The position numbers and the translations under genes are program-made. From an uncultured Eubacteriales bacterium (GTDB taxonomy: Bacteria; Bacillota; Clostridia; Christensenellales; Borkfalkiaceae), in contig UQPN01000008.1 of NCBI GenBank assembly GCA_900542935.1, positions 12,655-76,654 of the forward strand: DNA of 64,000 bases. Reading direction: 5' to 3'. The notes beneath the pieces are model-generated. The model did not search any database and was not told where the DNA came from. It worked only from the letters and a program-made list of their open reading frames with translations. Below, piece by piece: positions 46,236-56,200 of the stretch; positions within the stretch are counted from its first letter, which is position 1; the number at the start of each line of letters is the position of its first letter.

Positions 46236-47219
46236 ATGGAAAAGGAAATCGCAACGACGCGCGAACCGGCGGAATGCAAAAACGCGGGGAAACGGGGTAA
46301 AAAAACGAAAGGCAATCTTTTCGTAAGATTTTTGCCTCTGTATCTTATGCTGCTGCCGCTTGTCGTGTATCTGTTTATTTTCAATTATTATCCGATGTTC
46401 GGCTTGCAGATCGCTTTCAAAGACTGGTTTGTAAGAAAAGGCATCTGGGGCAGCCCGTGGGCGACGACGGACGGAAAACTTGATTTGTTCAAGTATTTTT
46501 CGCAGCTGTTCGGAACGTCTCTTTTTAAAGAAAAACTGATCAATACGCTCAGAATTTCGCTTTTGAAAATGCTGTTCGGCTTTCCCGCGCCTATTCTTCT
46601 GGTGCTGATGCTGAACGAACTTCCGTCGGCGAGGTTTGCGAAATTGACGCAGTCGGTTTCGTACATACCGCATTTTTTATCGTGGGTAGTGCTGGGCGGC
46701 ATCTTTTTGTCGCTGGATAAATCCACGGCGTTTCAGGACGTGATGCTGAAGCTGTTCGGCAGAAACATACACTTTTTCAGTAACGATAATTTGTATGTGG
46801 GCTTCCTGATTTTTTCGGATATATATAAGGAAGCGGGCTGGGGCACGATTATCTATCTTGCCACGCTGATGAACATCGATCCGCAACTGTACGAGGCGGC
46901 TTCGCTGGACGGCGCGGGCAGATTCAAAAAAATTCTGTACATTACCCTTCCGGGGCTGCTGCCTGCCATTTCGTTCAACGCGATTCTCACCCTTTCCAAC
47001 ATTATGTACGCCGGGTTCGATCAGATTTACAACACGTACAACAGCGTGCTTTCGGGCAAGGGAGAAACGCTGGAAATGTATCTGTTCTCGCTTGGTATCA
47101 CGGGCGGCAATTACTCGCTTTCCACGGCAATCGGACTTTTCAATTCGGCGATCGGCTGCGTGCTTGTCATCCTCACCAACAAACTGACGAAACTGATAGG
47201 AGGCGAAGGAATATGGTAA
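46236..47219 (+). CDS. ABC permease, LplB/YteP-like
   Basis: A 327-residue CUT1-type permease of the LplB branch, which imports complex oligosaccharides in Firmicutes. A basic cytosolic head of 30 residues is followed by six helices; FNYYPMFGLQIAFKDW and the EAA loop LYEAASLDGAGRFKKILYITLPGL are diagnostic. Its stop overlaps the next gene by 7 nt. The operon lacks an ATPase gene. Confidence 0.92.
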   Translation: MEKEIATTREPAECKNAGKRGKKTKGNLFVRFLPLYLMLLPLVVYLFIFNYYPMFGLQIAFKDWFVRKGIWGSPWATTDGKLDLFKYFSQLFGTSLFKEKLINTLRISLLKMLFGFPAPILLVLMLNELPSARFAKLTQSVSYIPHFLSWVVLGGIFLSLDKSTAFQDVMLKLFGRNIHFFSNDNLYVGFLIFSDIYKEAGWGTIIYLATLMNIDPQLYEAASLDGAGRFKKILYITLPGLLPAISFNAILTLSNIMYAGFDQIYNTYNSVLSGKGETLEMYLFSLGITGGNYSLSTAIGLFNSAIGCVLVILTNKLTKLIGGEGIW

Positions 47220-48154
47220 AAAACGAACAGAGTATTCCCTCGCGGGAGGGCGCGAAAAAAGAACGGAGCAAATTTTCGGCGTTCATGCGTTCGCTGTTCG
47301 GGAACAACGCTTCCGATATTCGCTGCAACGTGATATTGTATCTGATTACGCTGATTTTTCTTGCCGTGCTGATTGCCCCGTTCGTATACGTAATCACAGA
47401 ATCGTTCCGTTCGCGGCAGCTGGTAAACGGACTGCCTGTGGAAGTATGGAGCTTTTCGGCGTATAAATCCGTGCTGGGCAATCCCAACATATTCCGCGCG
47501 TACGTAAACACTATCGTGGTTACGATTATCGGAACGGCGGTTGCCGTGGCGCTTACCACGGTGGGCGCGTATCCGCTTTCGAAAAAAGATTTGCCGGGGC
47601 GGCAGGTCGCGCTGGTGTATGTGCTGATTACCATGCTGTTTTCGGGCGGGCTGATTCCGTTTTATATTCTTATCAGAAACGTGTTGCAACTGACGGACAG
47701 CTACTTAGTGTATATCGCCGTGGGCGCTACGGGCGCGTTCAATATTTTCGTGGTGAAGAACTATTTTCAGGGGATTCCCGCGGAACTGAGCGAATCGGCT
47801 GCGCTGGACGGCGCCGGAGAACTTCGTATTTTCTTTTCGATATATCTGCCGCTGTCCAAACCGATTATCGCTACGGTGGCGCTGTGGGTAGCCGTAGGCA
47901 AATGGAACGATTACATGACGGGGCTGCTGTATATCAAATCGCAGGAAAAACTTCTGATACAAAACATTCTGCGCGATATGCTTTCCAAAGCTACTTCCAC
48001 TTCCGGCATCGGCGGAGATTCTTCGATGCAGACGCTGGCGGAATCGGTGAAAATGGCTACGGTGGTGGTTTCTATTATTCCCATTATGTTGATATATCCC
48101 TTCGTGCAGAAGTATTTCACGAAAGGCGTGATGGTTGGCTCGGTGAAAGGCTGA
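47213..48154 (+). CDS. ABC permease, LplC/YtcP-like
   Basis: A 313-residue partner permease of the LplC branch. FVYVITESFRSRQLVNGLPVEVWSFSAYKSVLGNPNIFRAY and the EAA loop ELSESAALDGAGELRIFFSIYLPLSKP are typical, as is the C-terminal KYFTKGVMVGSVKG. AGGAGGCGAAGG precedes the ATG inside the previous gene. Confidence 0.92.
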   Translation: MVKNEQSIPSREGAKKERSKFSAFMRSLFGNNASDIRCNVILYLITLIFLAVLIAPFVYVITESFRSRQLVNGLPVEVWSFSAYKSVLGNPNIFRAYVNTIVVTIIGTAVAVALTTVGAYPLSKKDLPGRQVALVYVLITMLFSGGLIPFYILIRNVLQLTDSYLVYIAVGATGAFNIFVVKNYFQGIPAELSESAALDGAGELRIFFSIYLPLSKPIIATVALWVAVGKWNDYMTGLLYIKSQEKLLIQNILRDMLSKATSTSGIGGDSSMQTLAESVKMATVVVSIIPIMLIYPFVQKYFTKGVMVGSVKG

Positions 48155-48174
48155 GCCGCCGAAAGGACTGAATT

Positions 48175-49086
48175 ATGACAGACAAAAAATTTATTCTCGA
48201 TACCGACATCGGCGACGATATCGACGATGCGTACGCGCTGGATTTCGCGTTGAAAAAAAATCTGCCGCTGCTCGGCGTTACCACGGTGTTCCGCTGGGCG
48301 GACGAGCGGGCGCGCATCGCTAAAAAAATGGCGGTTTTATACGGCAAAAAGCTTCCCGTGTATGCGGGGCTGAAAGGCGCGTGGGATGCGGACGGACATT
48401 GCTGCCAGTGGACGGCGGACCTTGAAAACGAAGCGTATGCGCCGGATAACGAAAACGGCATCCCGTCGGACGCTATCGATTTTATCGTGCAAAGCGCGAA
48501 ACGTTACGGCAAAAATCTGGTACTGCTTGCCATAGGTCCGCTGACGAATATCGCCGCGGCGATAGAAAAAGATCCGTCGGCAATGAGCGGAATCGGCGGC
48601 GTTATCATGATGGGCGGCGACTATGCGAACCAGTATGTGGAGTGGAATATCAACTGCGATATTCCCGCGGCGAAAACGGTGTTTTCTTCCGATTTGCCCG
48701 TTACCGCGTTCGGCTGCGAAGTAACGTCGAAGTTCGTGGTAAGCGAAAAACAGCAGCGTTACATGCTGAACATGCGCGGGAGCGAATACAAAAATTATCT
48801 TTCGCTGCTTACGAATTTATGGCTGAAATCGAAACTTCCCGGCTGGAGAATCTGCCTGCACGATGTGATGGTGGTGCGACAGGCGTACGAAAATTACTGC
48901 GATTTTGCGGAAATCGACATGCATCTCGAAACGGAGAGCGCGTATACGTACGGCATGACGGCAAACACGGAAAAATTCGACCTCGTGAACAAACGCGGCG
49001 AAAAACGCATGAAAATCGCGGTGGTTTCCGATTTTACGGAAATCATCGCAAGCGAAATGAATATTCTTGATTACAAGGAGGATTGA
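48175..49086 (+). CDS. Inosine-uridine nucleoside hydrolase
   Basis: A 303-residue IUNH enzyme with the full set of family motifs: LDTDIGDDIDDAYAL (Ca2+ site), LLAIGPLTNIAAAI, MMGGDYANQYVEWNINCDIPAAK and a C-terminal CLHDVMVV with the active-site His-Asp. Unlike the copy at 28119 it looks like a classical ribonucleoside hydrolase. It is cytoplasmic and sits between the permeases and the binding protein of one operon, so an imported riboside-containing compound is a reasonable substrate. Confidence 0.9.
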   Translation: MTDKKFILDTDIGDDIDDAYALDFALKKNLPLLGVTTVFRWADERARIAKKMAVLYGKKLPVYAGLKGAWDADGHCCQWTADLENEAYAPDNENGIPSDAIDFIVQSAKRYGKNLVLLAIGPLTNIAAAIEKDPSAMSGIGGVIMMGGDYANQYVEWNINCDIPAAKTVFSSDLPVTAFGCEVTSKFVVSEKQQRYMLNMRGSEYKNYLSLLTNLWLKSKLPGWRICLHDVMVVRQAYENYCDFAEIDMHLETESAYTYGMTANTEKFDLVNKRGEKRMKIAVVSDFTEIIASEMNILDYKED

Positions 49087-49089
49087 ACA

Positions 49090-50760
49090 ATGAAAAAAAT
49101 GACTCGTATCGCGGGAATCGTTCTGGCGGCGGTTGCGCTGGCGCCGATGGCGGCGTGCGCCAAGCCCCACGACGGTGCTACGCAGGAAATTCGTATTTTC
49201 ACTTATTCGGGCGACGAATACGCGGGCGCGAAAATGGATTCCGTCTTTCAGAAAATCGAATCGGACGTAGGCGTAACCATCGCGTTCGAAGGCGCGAAAA
49301 GCGAAAATTATTACACGAAACTTACGCCGATGATGAACAGCATGGATTTTCCGGACGTCATCTGGTCCGATCCCGAAAATTCCGAAGGCGCTTTTCAGCG
49401 CTGGGCGGATCCCTCGCAGGATTTGCTGTGGAATCTGGACGAGCTTCTGATCGGCAACGAAAATCGGTACCCGTATCTGAACAAGCTTGTATACAGCAAT
49501 CAGTATAAAAATATTCAGTATTACGAAAGGCATTACCTGATTCCCGCGGTGGAAACAAAAACCGCCTGGGCGATTTATTATCGCGCGGACTGGCTGAAAG
49601 CCATCGGTTTCGTGGATAGCGACGGCAATGCGAAAGCGCCGGAAACGCTGGACGAATTCGAATACGTGATGAGCAGATTTTCGGGCAACAACCTCTTCGC
49701 CGACGCCAACGGAAATCCTTCCGGGCAGACGTACGGCATTTCGCCGAACACCTACAACTATTATCTTAACCCGTTGTACGGCGCGTTCGGCATTACGCCC
49801 GACTGGGATATTACGGATAGCGGCGCGGCTTCTTATATGTACGCGCGCGACGAATTCAAGCCGTATCTCGAATGGATGAACGCCATGTATAAAAAAGGCT
49901 GGATCGATCCTACGTTCAACCAGAATACGGGCGATACCGATCGCAACCAGTGGTACAACGGTAAAGTGGGCTGCATCATGACGAACGGCGAAGGACACAT
50001 GGAATGGGTGGTGGCAAACTTCGAAGACGCGAACGGCGCCGATAAAGTGATAGTAGGTCCTCCGCTTCTCGGCACGGGCAACACATCGGAATTAACTGGA
50101 AAAACGCTGGGCGTCAAAGGCGAAAGAGGCTATTCCGACTGGGGCGGAGATTACGGCGGCTATGCGATTACGAAAGGCACGAAAGACGTGTATAAAACGC
50201 TGGATTTGCTGGAATACCTGATCAGTCCCGAAGGTTCGAAACTCAGATTGTACGGCATCGAAGGCACGCATTATACGCTGGACGAAGACGGCAACGTGGT
50301 TGCCGATCTCGACGGCAGAAATTCCGAACGTTCCAACTATTTCGCAAAAGTGAAAGATCTCGACGGCAATACCGTGAACGCGGGTTTGCACGGCATGGGC
50401 AGCAGATTCGGTTATGCCGTAGACTGGGATGAATACGAAAGAAGCGGCAATATCGAAATCGCTACCGATATCGGTTCGCTGTATCCAAGGTACGGCGCTC
50501 TCGTGCGGCAGGCGGTGGAGTATACGAAATATCTGCAGCATTCGAAGCTGGTAAACGTAACGGCATATCCTTCGCTGGTTTACAACAAGATGGCGGAAGT
50601 AAAAAATATTTCGTGGTCGTTCGTAAACAAAGCGATTATCGGTACGGCAAATCTTTCCGGCGACTGGGACCGCATGATTTCCGATCTGAAGAAAGCGGGG
50701 TATACCGATATTCAGAACATCCTGAAAGAAACGGCGCTGGAGCTCGGCATCATCGCCTGA
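49090..50760 (+). CDS. ABC solute-binding lipoprotein, LplA-like
   Basis: A 556-residue extracellular solute-binding protein of the large LplA type that pairs with LplB/LplC permeases. Lipobox MAACAK; EIRIFTYSGDEYAGAKMDSVFQKIESDVGV and YYRADWLKAIGF are typical, and the long C-terminal helix bundle matches the family. It begins three bases after the nucleoside hydrolase stop, so the two are coupled. Confidence 0.92.
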   Translation: MKKMTRIAGIVLAAVALAPMAACAKPHDGATQEIRIFTYSGDEYAGAKMDSVFQKIESDVGVTIAFEGAKSENYYTKLTPMMNSMDFPDVIWSDPENSEGAFQRWADPSQDLLWNLDELLIGNENRYPYLNKLVYSNQYKNIQYYERHYLIPAVETKTAWAIYYRADWLKAIGFVDSDGNAKAPETLDEFEYVMSRFSGNNLFADANGNPSGQTYGISPNTYNYYLNPLYGAFGITPDWDITDSGAASYMYARDEFKPYLEWMNAMYKKGWIDPTFNQNTGDTDRNQWYNGKVGCIMTNGEGHMEWVVANFEDANGADKVIVGPPLLGTGNTSELTGKTLGVKGERGYSDWGGDYGGYAITKGTKDVYKTLDLLEYLISPEGSKLRLYGIEGTHYTLDEDGNVVADLDGRNSERSNYFAKVKDLDGNTVNAGLHGMGSRFGYAVDWDEYERSGNIEIATDIGSLYPRYGALVRQAVEYTKYLQHSKLVNVTAYPSLVYNKMAEVKNISWSFVNKAIIGTANLSGDWDRMISDLKKAGYTDIQNILKETALELGIIA

Positions 50761-50793
50761 GCTCCCCGCGAGGTGAATAAAACGAGGTAAACT

Positions 50794-52272
50794 ATGAAAA
50801 AAACGGCGGCTTTCGCACTGGCTTTTCTGGTGGCGGCAACAACGATTTCTTTTGCTTCCTGCGGGAAAGACGATAAGAAAAGCGGAGAATTCGACGAGAA
50901 CAACATCGTGCTCAGTTTTTCGGCAATGAGCGATATTCATCAGCAGGTAGGGCAGGAGAAGGTGAAAAACAAGCTTGTCCGCGCGCTCGATTACGCCGAA
51001 GAACTGGCTGGCGGCAAGCTGGACGCAGCGCTTTTTGCGGGCGACCTCACGGAGGATACCTGGAAAAAAACAGGTCTGAAAGGTCAGTCGGATTATACTA
51101 CGGAATACAATGCGGATATCGCGATGCTGAAAACCGCAATTACCGAAGCGATCGACGTAAACGAAACGGGCGTGTTTTATTGCCTCGGCAATCACGATAC
51201 CGATCCTTCCGTACTGGGCGACGTGATGACGGAAATGCCCGCGCTGTTTTATTCGCAGCTCGGCGAAGAGTTCTTCCGTATCGACGCGGCGGATTCTCTC
51301 CCGTCGGAGGGGCGGCGGCACGCCGTGGTAAACGGATATCATTTCCTTTCCGTAAACCCCGCGAGATACTGGACGCCGAACGGCTACGAAAAATCCACGC
51401 TGGATTGGCTGGACGGGAAACTTTCGGCAATCACGCAGGAAAATCCGGGGCAATACGTGTTTGTTACGGCGCATCCGCCCGTGTACGAAACGGTAACGGG
51501 ATCCTGCGCCACCACATGGAGCGATTCCGATATTTCCACCGTTATTTCGAAGTATCCGCAGGTGGTGTATTTCAGCGGGCACATCCATAACGTTCTGCAG
51601 GACGAAACGCAGATCAGCCAGAACGGCGCGTTCACCGCGCTCGATTGCGGCAGCGTGAAGTACACGGGCTGGATGAACAACGTGAACGATAATCTGCTGA
51701 AATTCGATAACGACGTTGGCACGCGCGTCGACGATTTTTCGGAGGGACTGTTGGTGCAGGCGGACGCCAACGGAAATCTGCGCGTAAAACGGTGCGATTA
51801 CGTAAAGCAAAGCGTAATTAAAGACGCGTGGGAGCTTTCTTATCCGCAGAGCGACGGATCGCATCTGAAAAAGTACGATAACGAAAGCCGGAAGGCAAAC
51901 AACGCGGCGCCTGTATTTTCCGGCGATTCCGTGTTGCAGGTTACGGCGGAAAACGAAGATATCTCCTGCGTATGGCAATCTGCCGCGGACGACGACATGG
52001 TGCGGTATTATACGCTTGCCGTTTATAACGTAAGCGGCACGAAGAAGACGAAAGTGAAAACGTTTTATCTCGCCACTTTCACGTATCGTTACGATCGGGC
52101 GGACGAAATGCCGGCTACGGAATCGTGGAAGTTTACGGCGGCGGATATGAAAAAATATTGCGAAACGTATAAAACGGAATATACGGGCGAATACTTTTTC
52201 GAACTCCGCGCGGTCGACGTATGGTTTGCCCGCAGCGAGGCGGTTACTTTATCGTTTTTCGCGAAGGACTGA
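50794..52272 (+). CDS. Secreted metallophosphoesterase lipoprotein
   Basis: A 492-residue calcineurin-like phosphoesterase exported as a lipoprotein (lipobox SFASCG). All metal-site motifs are present: SAMSDIHQQ (D-x-H), FAGDLTED, CLGNHDTDP, VTAHPP and FSGHIHN. A C-terminal beta domain of about 150 residues follows (residues 350-490). It would hydrolyse phosphomono- or diesters outside the cell, upstream of a cytosolic glycerophosphodiesterase encoded next. Confidence 0.88.
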   Translation: MKKTAAFALAFLVAATTISFASCGKDDKKSGEFDENNIVLSFSAMSDIHQQVGQEKVKNKLVRALDYAEELAGGKLDAALFAGDLTEDTWKKTGLKGQSDYTTEYNADIAMLKTAITEAIDVNETGVFYCLGNHDTDPSVLGDVMTEMPALFYSQLGEEFFRIDAADSLPSEGRRHAVVNGYHFLSVNPARYWTPNGYEKSTLDWLDGKLSAITQENPGQYVFVTAHPPVYETVTGSCATTWSDSDISTVISKYPQVVYFSGHIHNVLQDETQISQNGAFTALDCGSVKYTGWMNNVNDNLLKFDNDVGTRVDDFSEGLLVQADANGNLRVKRCDYVKQSVIKDAWELSYPQSDGSHLKKYDNESRKANNAAPVFSGDSVLQVTAENEDISCVWQSAADDDMVRYYTLAVYNVSGTKKTKVKTFYLATFTYRYDRADEMPATESWKFTAADMKKYCETYKTEYTGEYFFELRAVDVWFARSEAVTLSFFAKD

Positions 52273-52292
52273 AATCAGGAAAGGCGTAAAAT

Positions 52293-53012
52293 ATGGACAC
52301 GATAAAAATCGATAAAAATAACGTGAAACTGATTGCGCACAGAGGCGTAAGCGGCATCGAACGCGAAAACACGGCGGCGGCGTTCGTGGCGGCGGGAAAC
52401 CGCAGCTATTACGGTATCGAAACGGACGTGCACGTTACGAAAGACGGAAAATTCGTCATTATTCACGACGACGACACGCAGCGGGTGTACGGCGAAGCGT
52501 TTTCGGTGGAAGGCAGCGATTTTTCGTTGCTCCGTTCGCTCCGGCTGACGGATAAAAACGGCGAAAAACGGGAAGATTTATGCTTGCCGGAACCGGGAGA
52601 GTATCTCAGAATCTGCAAAACATACAATAAAATCGCCGTGCTGGAACTGAAAAATCAGATGCCGGAAAAACAAATCCGCGAAATTTACGAAGTAATTAAG
52701 AAAGAATATCATTTGGAAAAAATGATTTTCATATCGTTCTGTTACGAAAATCTTGCCGTTCTGCGTTCGATGGATTCTGCCGTTCGCATACAGCTTTTAA
52801 CAAGCGAAGAGGTATCGAAAAAACTGATAGAAGCGCTGAAAAAATACAATCTCGGGCTGGATATTTATTACGAACGCCTTACGGCGGAAAACGTAAAGGA
52901 GCTGAAACAAAACGGCATTGCCGTAAATTGCTGGACGGTGGACGATAAGTCCGTCGCCGAACGGCTGATTTCTTACGGCGTGGATTTTATCACCACCGAT
53001 ATCCTGGAATAA
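52293..53012 (+). CDS. Glycerophosphodiester phosphodiesterase
   Basis: A 239-residue GDPD-family enzyme that splits glycerophosphodiesters to glycerol-3-phosphate and an alcohol. LIAHRGVSGIERENTAAAF has the catalytic His-Arg, IETDVHVTKDGKFVIIHDD the metal-binding Glu/Asp and second His, and VAVNCWTVDD-like INVNCWTVDD near the end is typical. No signal peptide, so cytoplasmic. It closes the operon before a terminator, suggesting that the imported compound may contain a glycerophosphate link such as a teichoic-acid or phospholipid head-group fragment. Confidence 0.92.
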   Translation: MDTIKIDKNNVKLIAHRGVSGIERENTAAAFVAAGNRSYYGIETDVHVTKDGKFVIIHDDDTQRVYGEAFSVEGSDFSLLRSLRLTDKNGEKREDLCLPEPGEYLRICKTYNKIAVLELKNQMPEKQIREIYEVIKKEYHLEKMIFISFCYENLAVLRSMDSAVRIQLLTSEEVSKKLIEALKKYNLGLDIYYERLTAENVKELKQNGIAVNCWTVDDKSVAERLISYGVDFITTDILE

Positions 53013-53036
53013 ACAACCGATCATCGTCAGAATAAA

Positions 53037-53068
53037 GTCGTGTCCCGCAATTCGGGCGCGGCTTTTTT
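53037..53068 (+). terminator. Terminator of the lpl operon
   Basis: A stem of 10 bp with one bulged T (GTCGTG and CCCG pair with CGGG and CGCGGC, loop CAATT) followed by TTTTTT. Confidence 0.85.
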
Positions 53069-53107
53069 CGTACGCCGGGCAAAACAAGACGAAAAAGCAA
53101 AGAATGA

Positions 53108-53136
53108 TTGACAAAACAAAAAAAACGGGTTATAAT
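53108..53136 (+). promoter_or_regulatory. Perfect consensus promoter of the tandem-HTH gene
   Basis: TTGACA, 17 nt, TATAAT. The TTG of the -35 box is also the first codon of the longest open frame, which is therefore not the start of translation. Confidence 0.88.
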
Positions 53137-53206
53137 GAAAACAGGCAGGTCGAATTTATTTACGGCGGAATACAACGGAAAAATCGGGCGGCGAAAGAAA
53201 AAGCGT

Positions 53207-56200
53207 ATGGAAGAAAAGACATTCGGCGAACGGCTGAAAAAATTAAGAAAAGAGGCGAATATCACGCAGAATGATTTTGCGGATAAACTGCTTGTACATT
53301 CGCAGACGGTATCGCGCTGGGAACGCGGGCTTATCGAGCCGGACATCTCGCAACTCGGCGAAATCGCGGCGGCGTTTTGCGTTACGCTTGAAAAATTGCT
53401 CGATTTGCCCGAAAGCGAAAAAACGTACTCGGGCGCGTTCGATCCCGCGGCATTCGGAAAAACGCTTTGCGAAAAACGCACGCAGAAAAACGAAAGTCAG
53501 GAACTTCTTGCCGATTATCTTTCGGAATATAACGTTTCGCCCGATACGATATCGCGCTGGGAACGCGGCGTAACATGCCCGGATATACCGCAGCTGGTCG
53601 CGCTCGCGGAACATTTCGCTTGTCCCGTATCGGAGCTGTATTGCGGCATGGGCGAAAAGGAAAAAGCGGAAAGCGAAAGCGTAACGTACGTGAAACGGGG
53701 CAGGCGCGCGGGGCGAATCGTGGCGGCGGCGGTGATTGCAGGCTGTCTGCTTACGGGCGCGGGAGCGATGGCGGCGGTAACGCAATATAAAAAATCGGCG
53801 GAAAACGCGTACGACGTTTCTTTCGACGGCGAGATTATAAGCGTTTCTTCGCTGCAATCGTATATGCCGAAAACGCCGCAAAAGGCAGGCTACGATTTTT
53901 GCGGCTGGGTGAACGAGAGCGGCGAAACGGTGCAATTTCCCCGTACGATTACCGGCAACGAAGAGTATTATTCCGTGTTTGCGCCGCACGAATATTATAT
54001 CGATTTTTGGCTGAACGGCGGCGAGTTTACGGCGGAAGCACAAAACACAATTACCGTAGAAAACGGCGAAATTTCGTTAATTTCGCCGCAAAAAGCGGGC
54101 GCGGAGTTTCGGGGTTGGTATTTAACGCCCGATTATTCGGGGGAAGCTGCCGTAAGCGTGCGTTGCGCGTGTTCCGATATAAAACTGTATGCGAAGTGGA
54201 GCGACGCGGTGTATACGGTGCGTTACGAATTGTACGGCGGCACGATGTACGACGTAAACCCCGATACGGTTACCGCGGCGGAAGAGATTGCGTTGCATGC
54301 TCCGGTGAAAAAAGGGCATAAATTCGTAGGCTGGTACGAATCGCCGTACGGCGGCACGACGAGAGAGAACCGCGCGGCGGGCGGCATAGCCGCGATGAAC
54401 GGAGGTAACGCGGCGAACAAAATTTCGACGGTAGGCGGAAAAAACGCAAGAAATTTAACGCTGTACGCACTCTGGCAGAAAACCGACGAAAAATATACGG
54501 TGTCATACGATTGCATGGGCGGCATAATGTCGGCGGAAAACCCCGGAATCGTGCGCGCGGGTGAGGTTTTTACGCTGAACGGAGCGGAAAAATTCGGATA
54601 TGAGTTTATAGGGTGGAACGATCTTCCGGACGGTTCGGGCGCATATTACGAAAAATTATACGATTTGCAAGCCGATCTGAAATTGTATGCGATATTCCGC
54701 GCGAAAACGTATCTGATCCGCTACGAATACACGGGCGCGTACGAAAACGAAAAAATCAATCCGAATTTTATTTCGTACGAAGATAGAGCGGAATTATACC
54801 CCGTAAACAAACGCGGATACGAATTCATCGGCTGGTATACGGAAAAAACGGGCGGCGAAAAAATCGAAACGATCGATTCTTCGAACGTGGCGTTTCTTTC
54901 GGTGCTGTACGCGAGGTTTTCGCCGGTTACATATATTCTGAAACTTGACGCGGACGGCGGAAACATCGTATTTTCGGCAACCGATAGCGATGAAACGGAA
55001 AGCGCAACCTACGCATATTCTCTCACGGTGGAAAGCGCGTCTTTCTATTTGCCGTCCTGCAAAAAAGCGGGCTATGATTTCGTGGGGTGGCAGGATAAAG
55101 AGAGCGGCGAAAGGTTGAGTAAAATCGATTCGCTGGACGTGAAAAACCGTACGCTTACGGCAATCTGGCGCGACAGCGAAAAAACGTATAAGATTACTTA
55201 TGTTTTGAATATGTCCGCGGCGGAAAATCCGAATCCGACGGAGGCGAAGTGTAAAAACGCGTTGTTTCTTGCCGAAGCGCAAGCGGGCGGGTACGATTTT
55301 CTCGGCTGGTACGATAACGCGGCGGGCGACGGCGCGACGATCACGAAAATAGCGAAAGGAAACGAGAAAGATATTACGTTGTACGCGTTGTGGCAGGAAT
55401 TGAAAACGTACGGTTCAACGGAATTTTTTGATTACGAAGAAACTTCGTCGGGCGTTACGATTACGAATTATAAAGGGGCTTCGGGCGCAAACGTTACGGT
55501 GAACGTCCCCGCGTATATCAACGGCTCGCCCGTGGTGGCTTTGAAATGTAAATTCGGTCAAAGCAGCGTTAATAAAGAGGGCGTTAATAAAGAGTATAAT
55601 GCCATCAATCTTCCGGACGGTATGGTGATTCTCGGCGAGCGGGCGTTTGCGCTTTGCCGGGTAAAAGACGCGTTGAAAATTCCCGCAGGGGTGAGAGAAA
55701 TCGGGGCGCTTTGTTTCGGTGTTTTTTACGGAAACGTTTATTTTGACGAACTCAATACGATAGAAACAATCGGCGAGAACGCGTTTTTCGAATGTTGTGC
55801 GAAAAACGTTCTGGTGCTGCCGGAAACGGTACGGACGATTAAGAGACAGGGATTTAATCGATCGCGGTTCAGCGGGATCGTATTGCCGGACGGTATAATA
55901 TCGATTGAAGACAATGCGCTGTATACGCAAGAAAGCAACTGTATTGTTTTCATTCCCGATACCGTGCGGTATTTAGGGGAGTGTGCCTACGGAAATTCTG
56001 CGTTTACGAATCTTTCCTCTAAAGCGATACGTGCGGTGAGCGCGAAACCGGATTCGATGTTGTTGCCTATGACAAAAAACGTTTCGAAAAGCGTTTTAAC
56101 ATTACGGGACGGAAGCGGCGTACAGACAACGGAAGAGGACTATGCTTTTGTATTGCCGCGCTGCGAAAAAGAAGGGCATCGTTTTATCGGCTGGGCAGAC

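Noticed and set aside
50092..51978. Minus-strand frame of 628 codons opposite the binding-protein and phosphoesterase genes
   Set aside because: Shadow of GC-rich codons; composition and lack of any motif argue against a gene.
53108..53206. TTG start of the longest frame for the tandem-HTH gene
   Set aside because: The TTG belongs to the -35 box of a perfect promoter and would precede the transcription start.
53207..53640. Phage-type repressor for the XRE domains
   Set aside because: No phage genes are nearby and the same frame continues into a TM helix and about 900 ectodomain residues.
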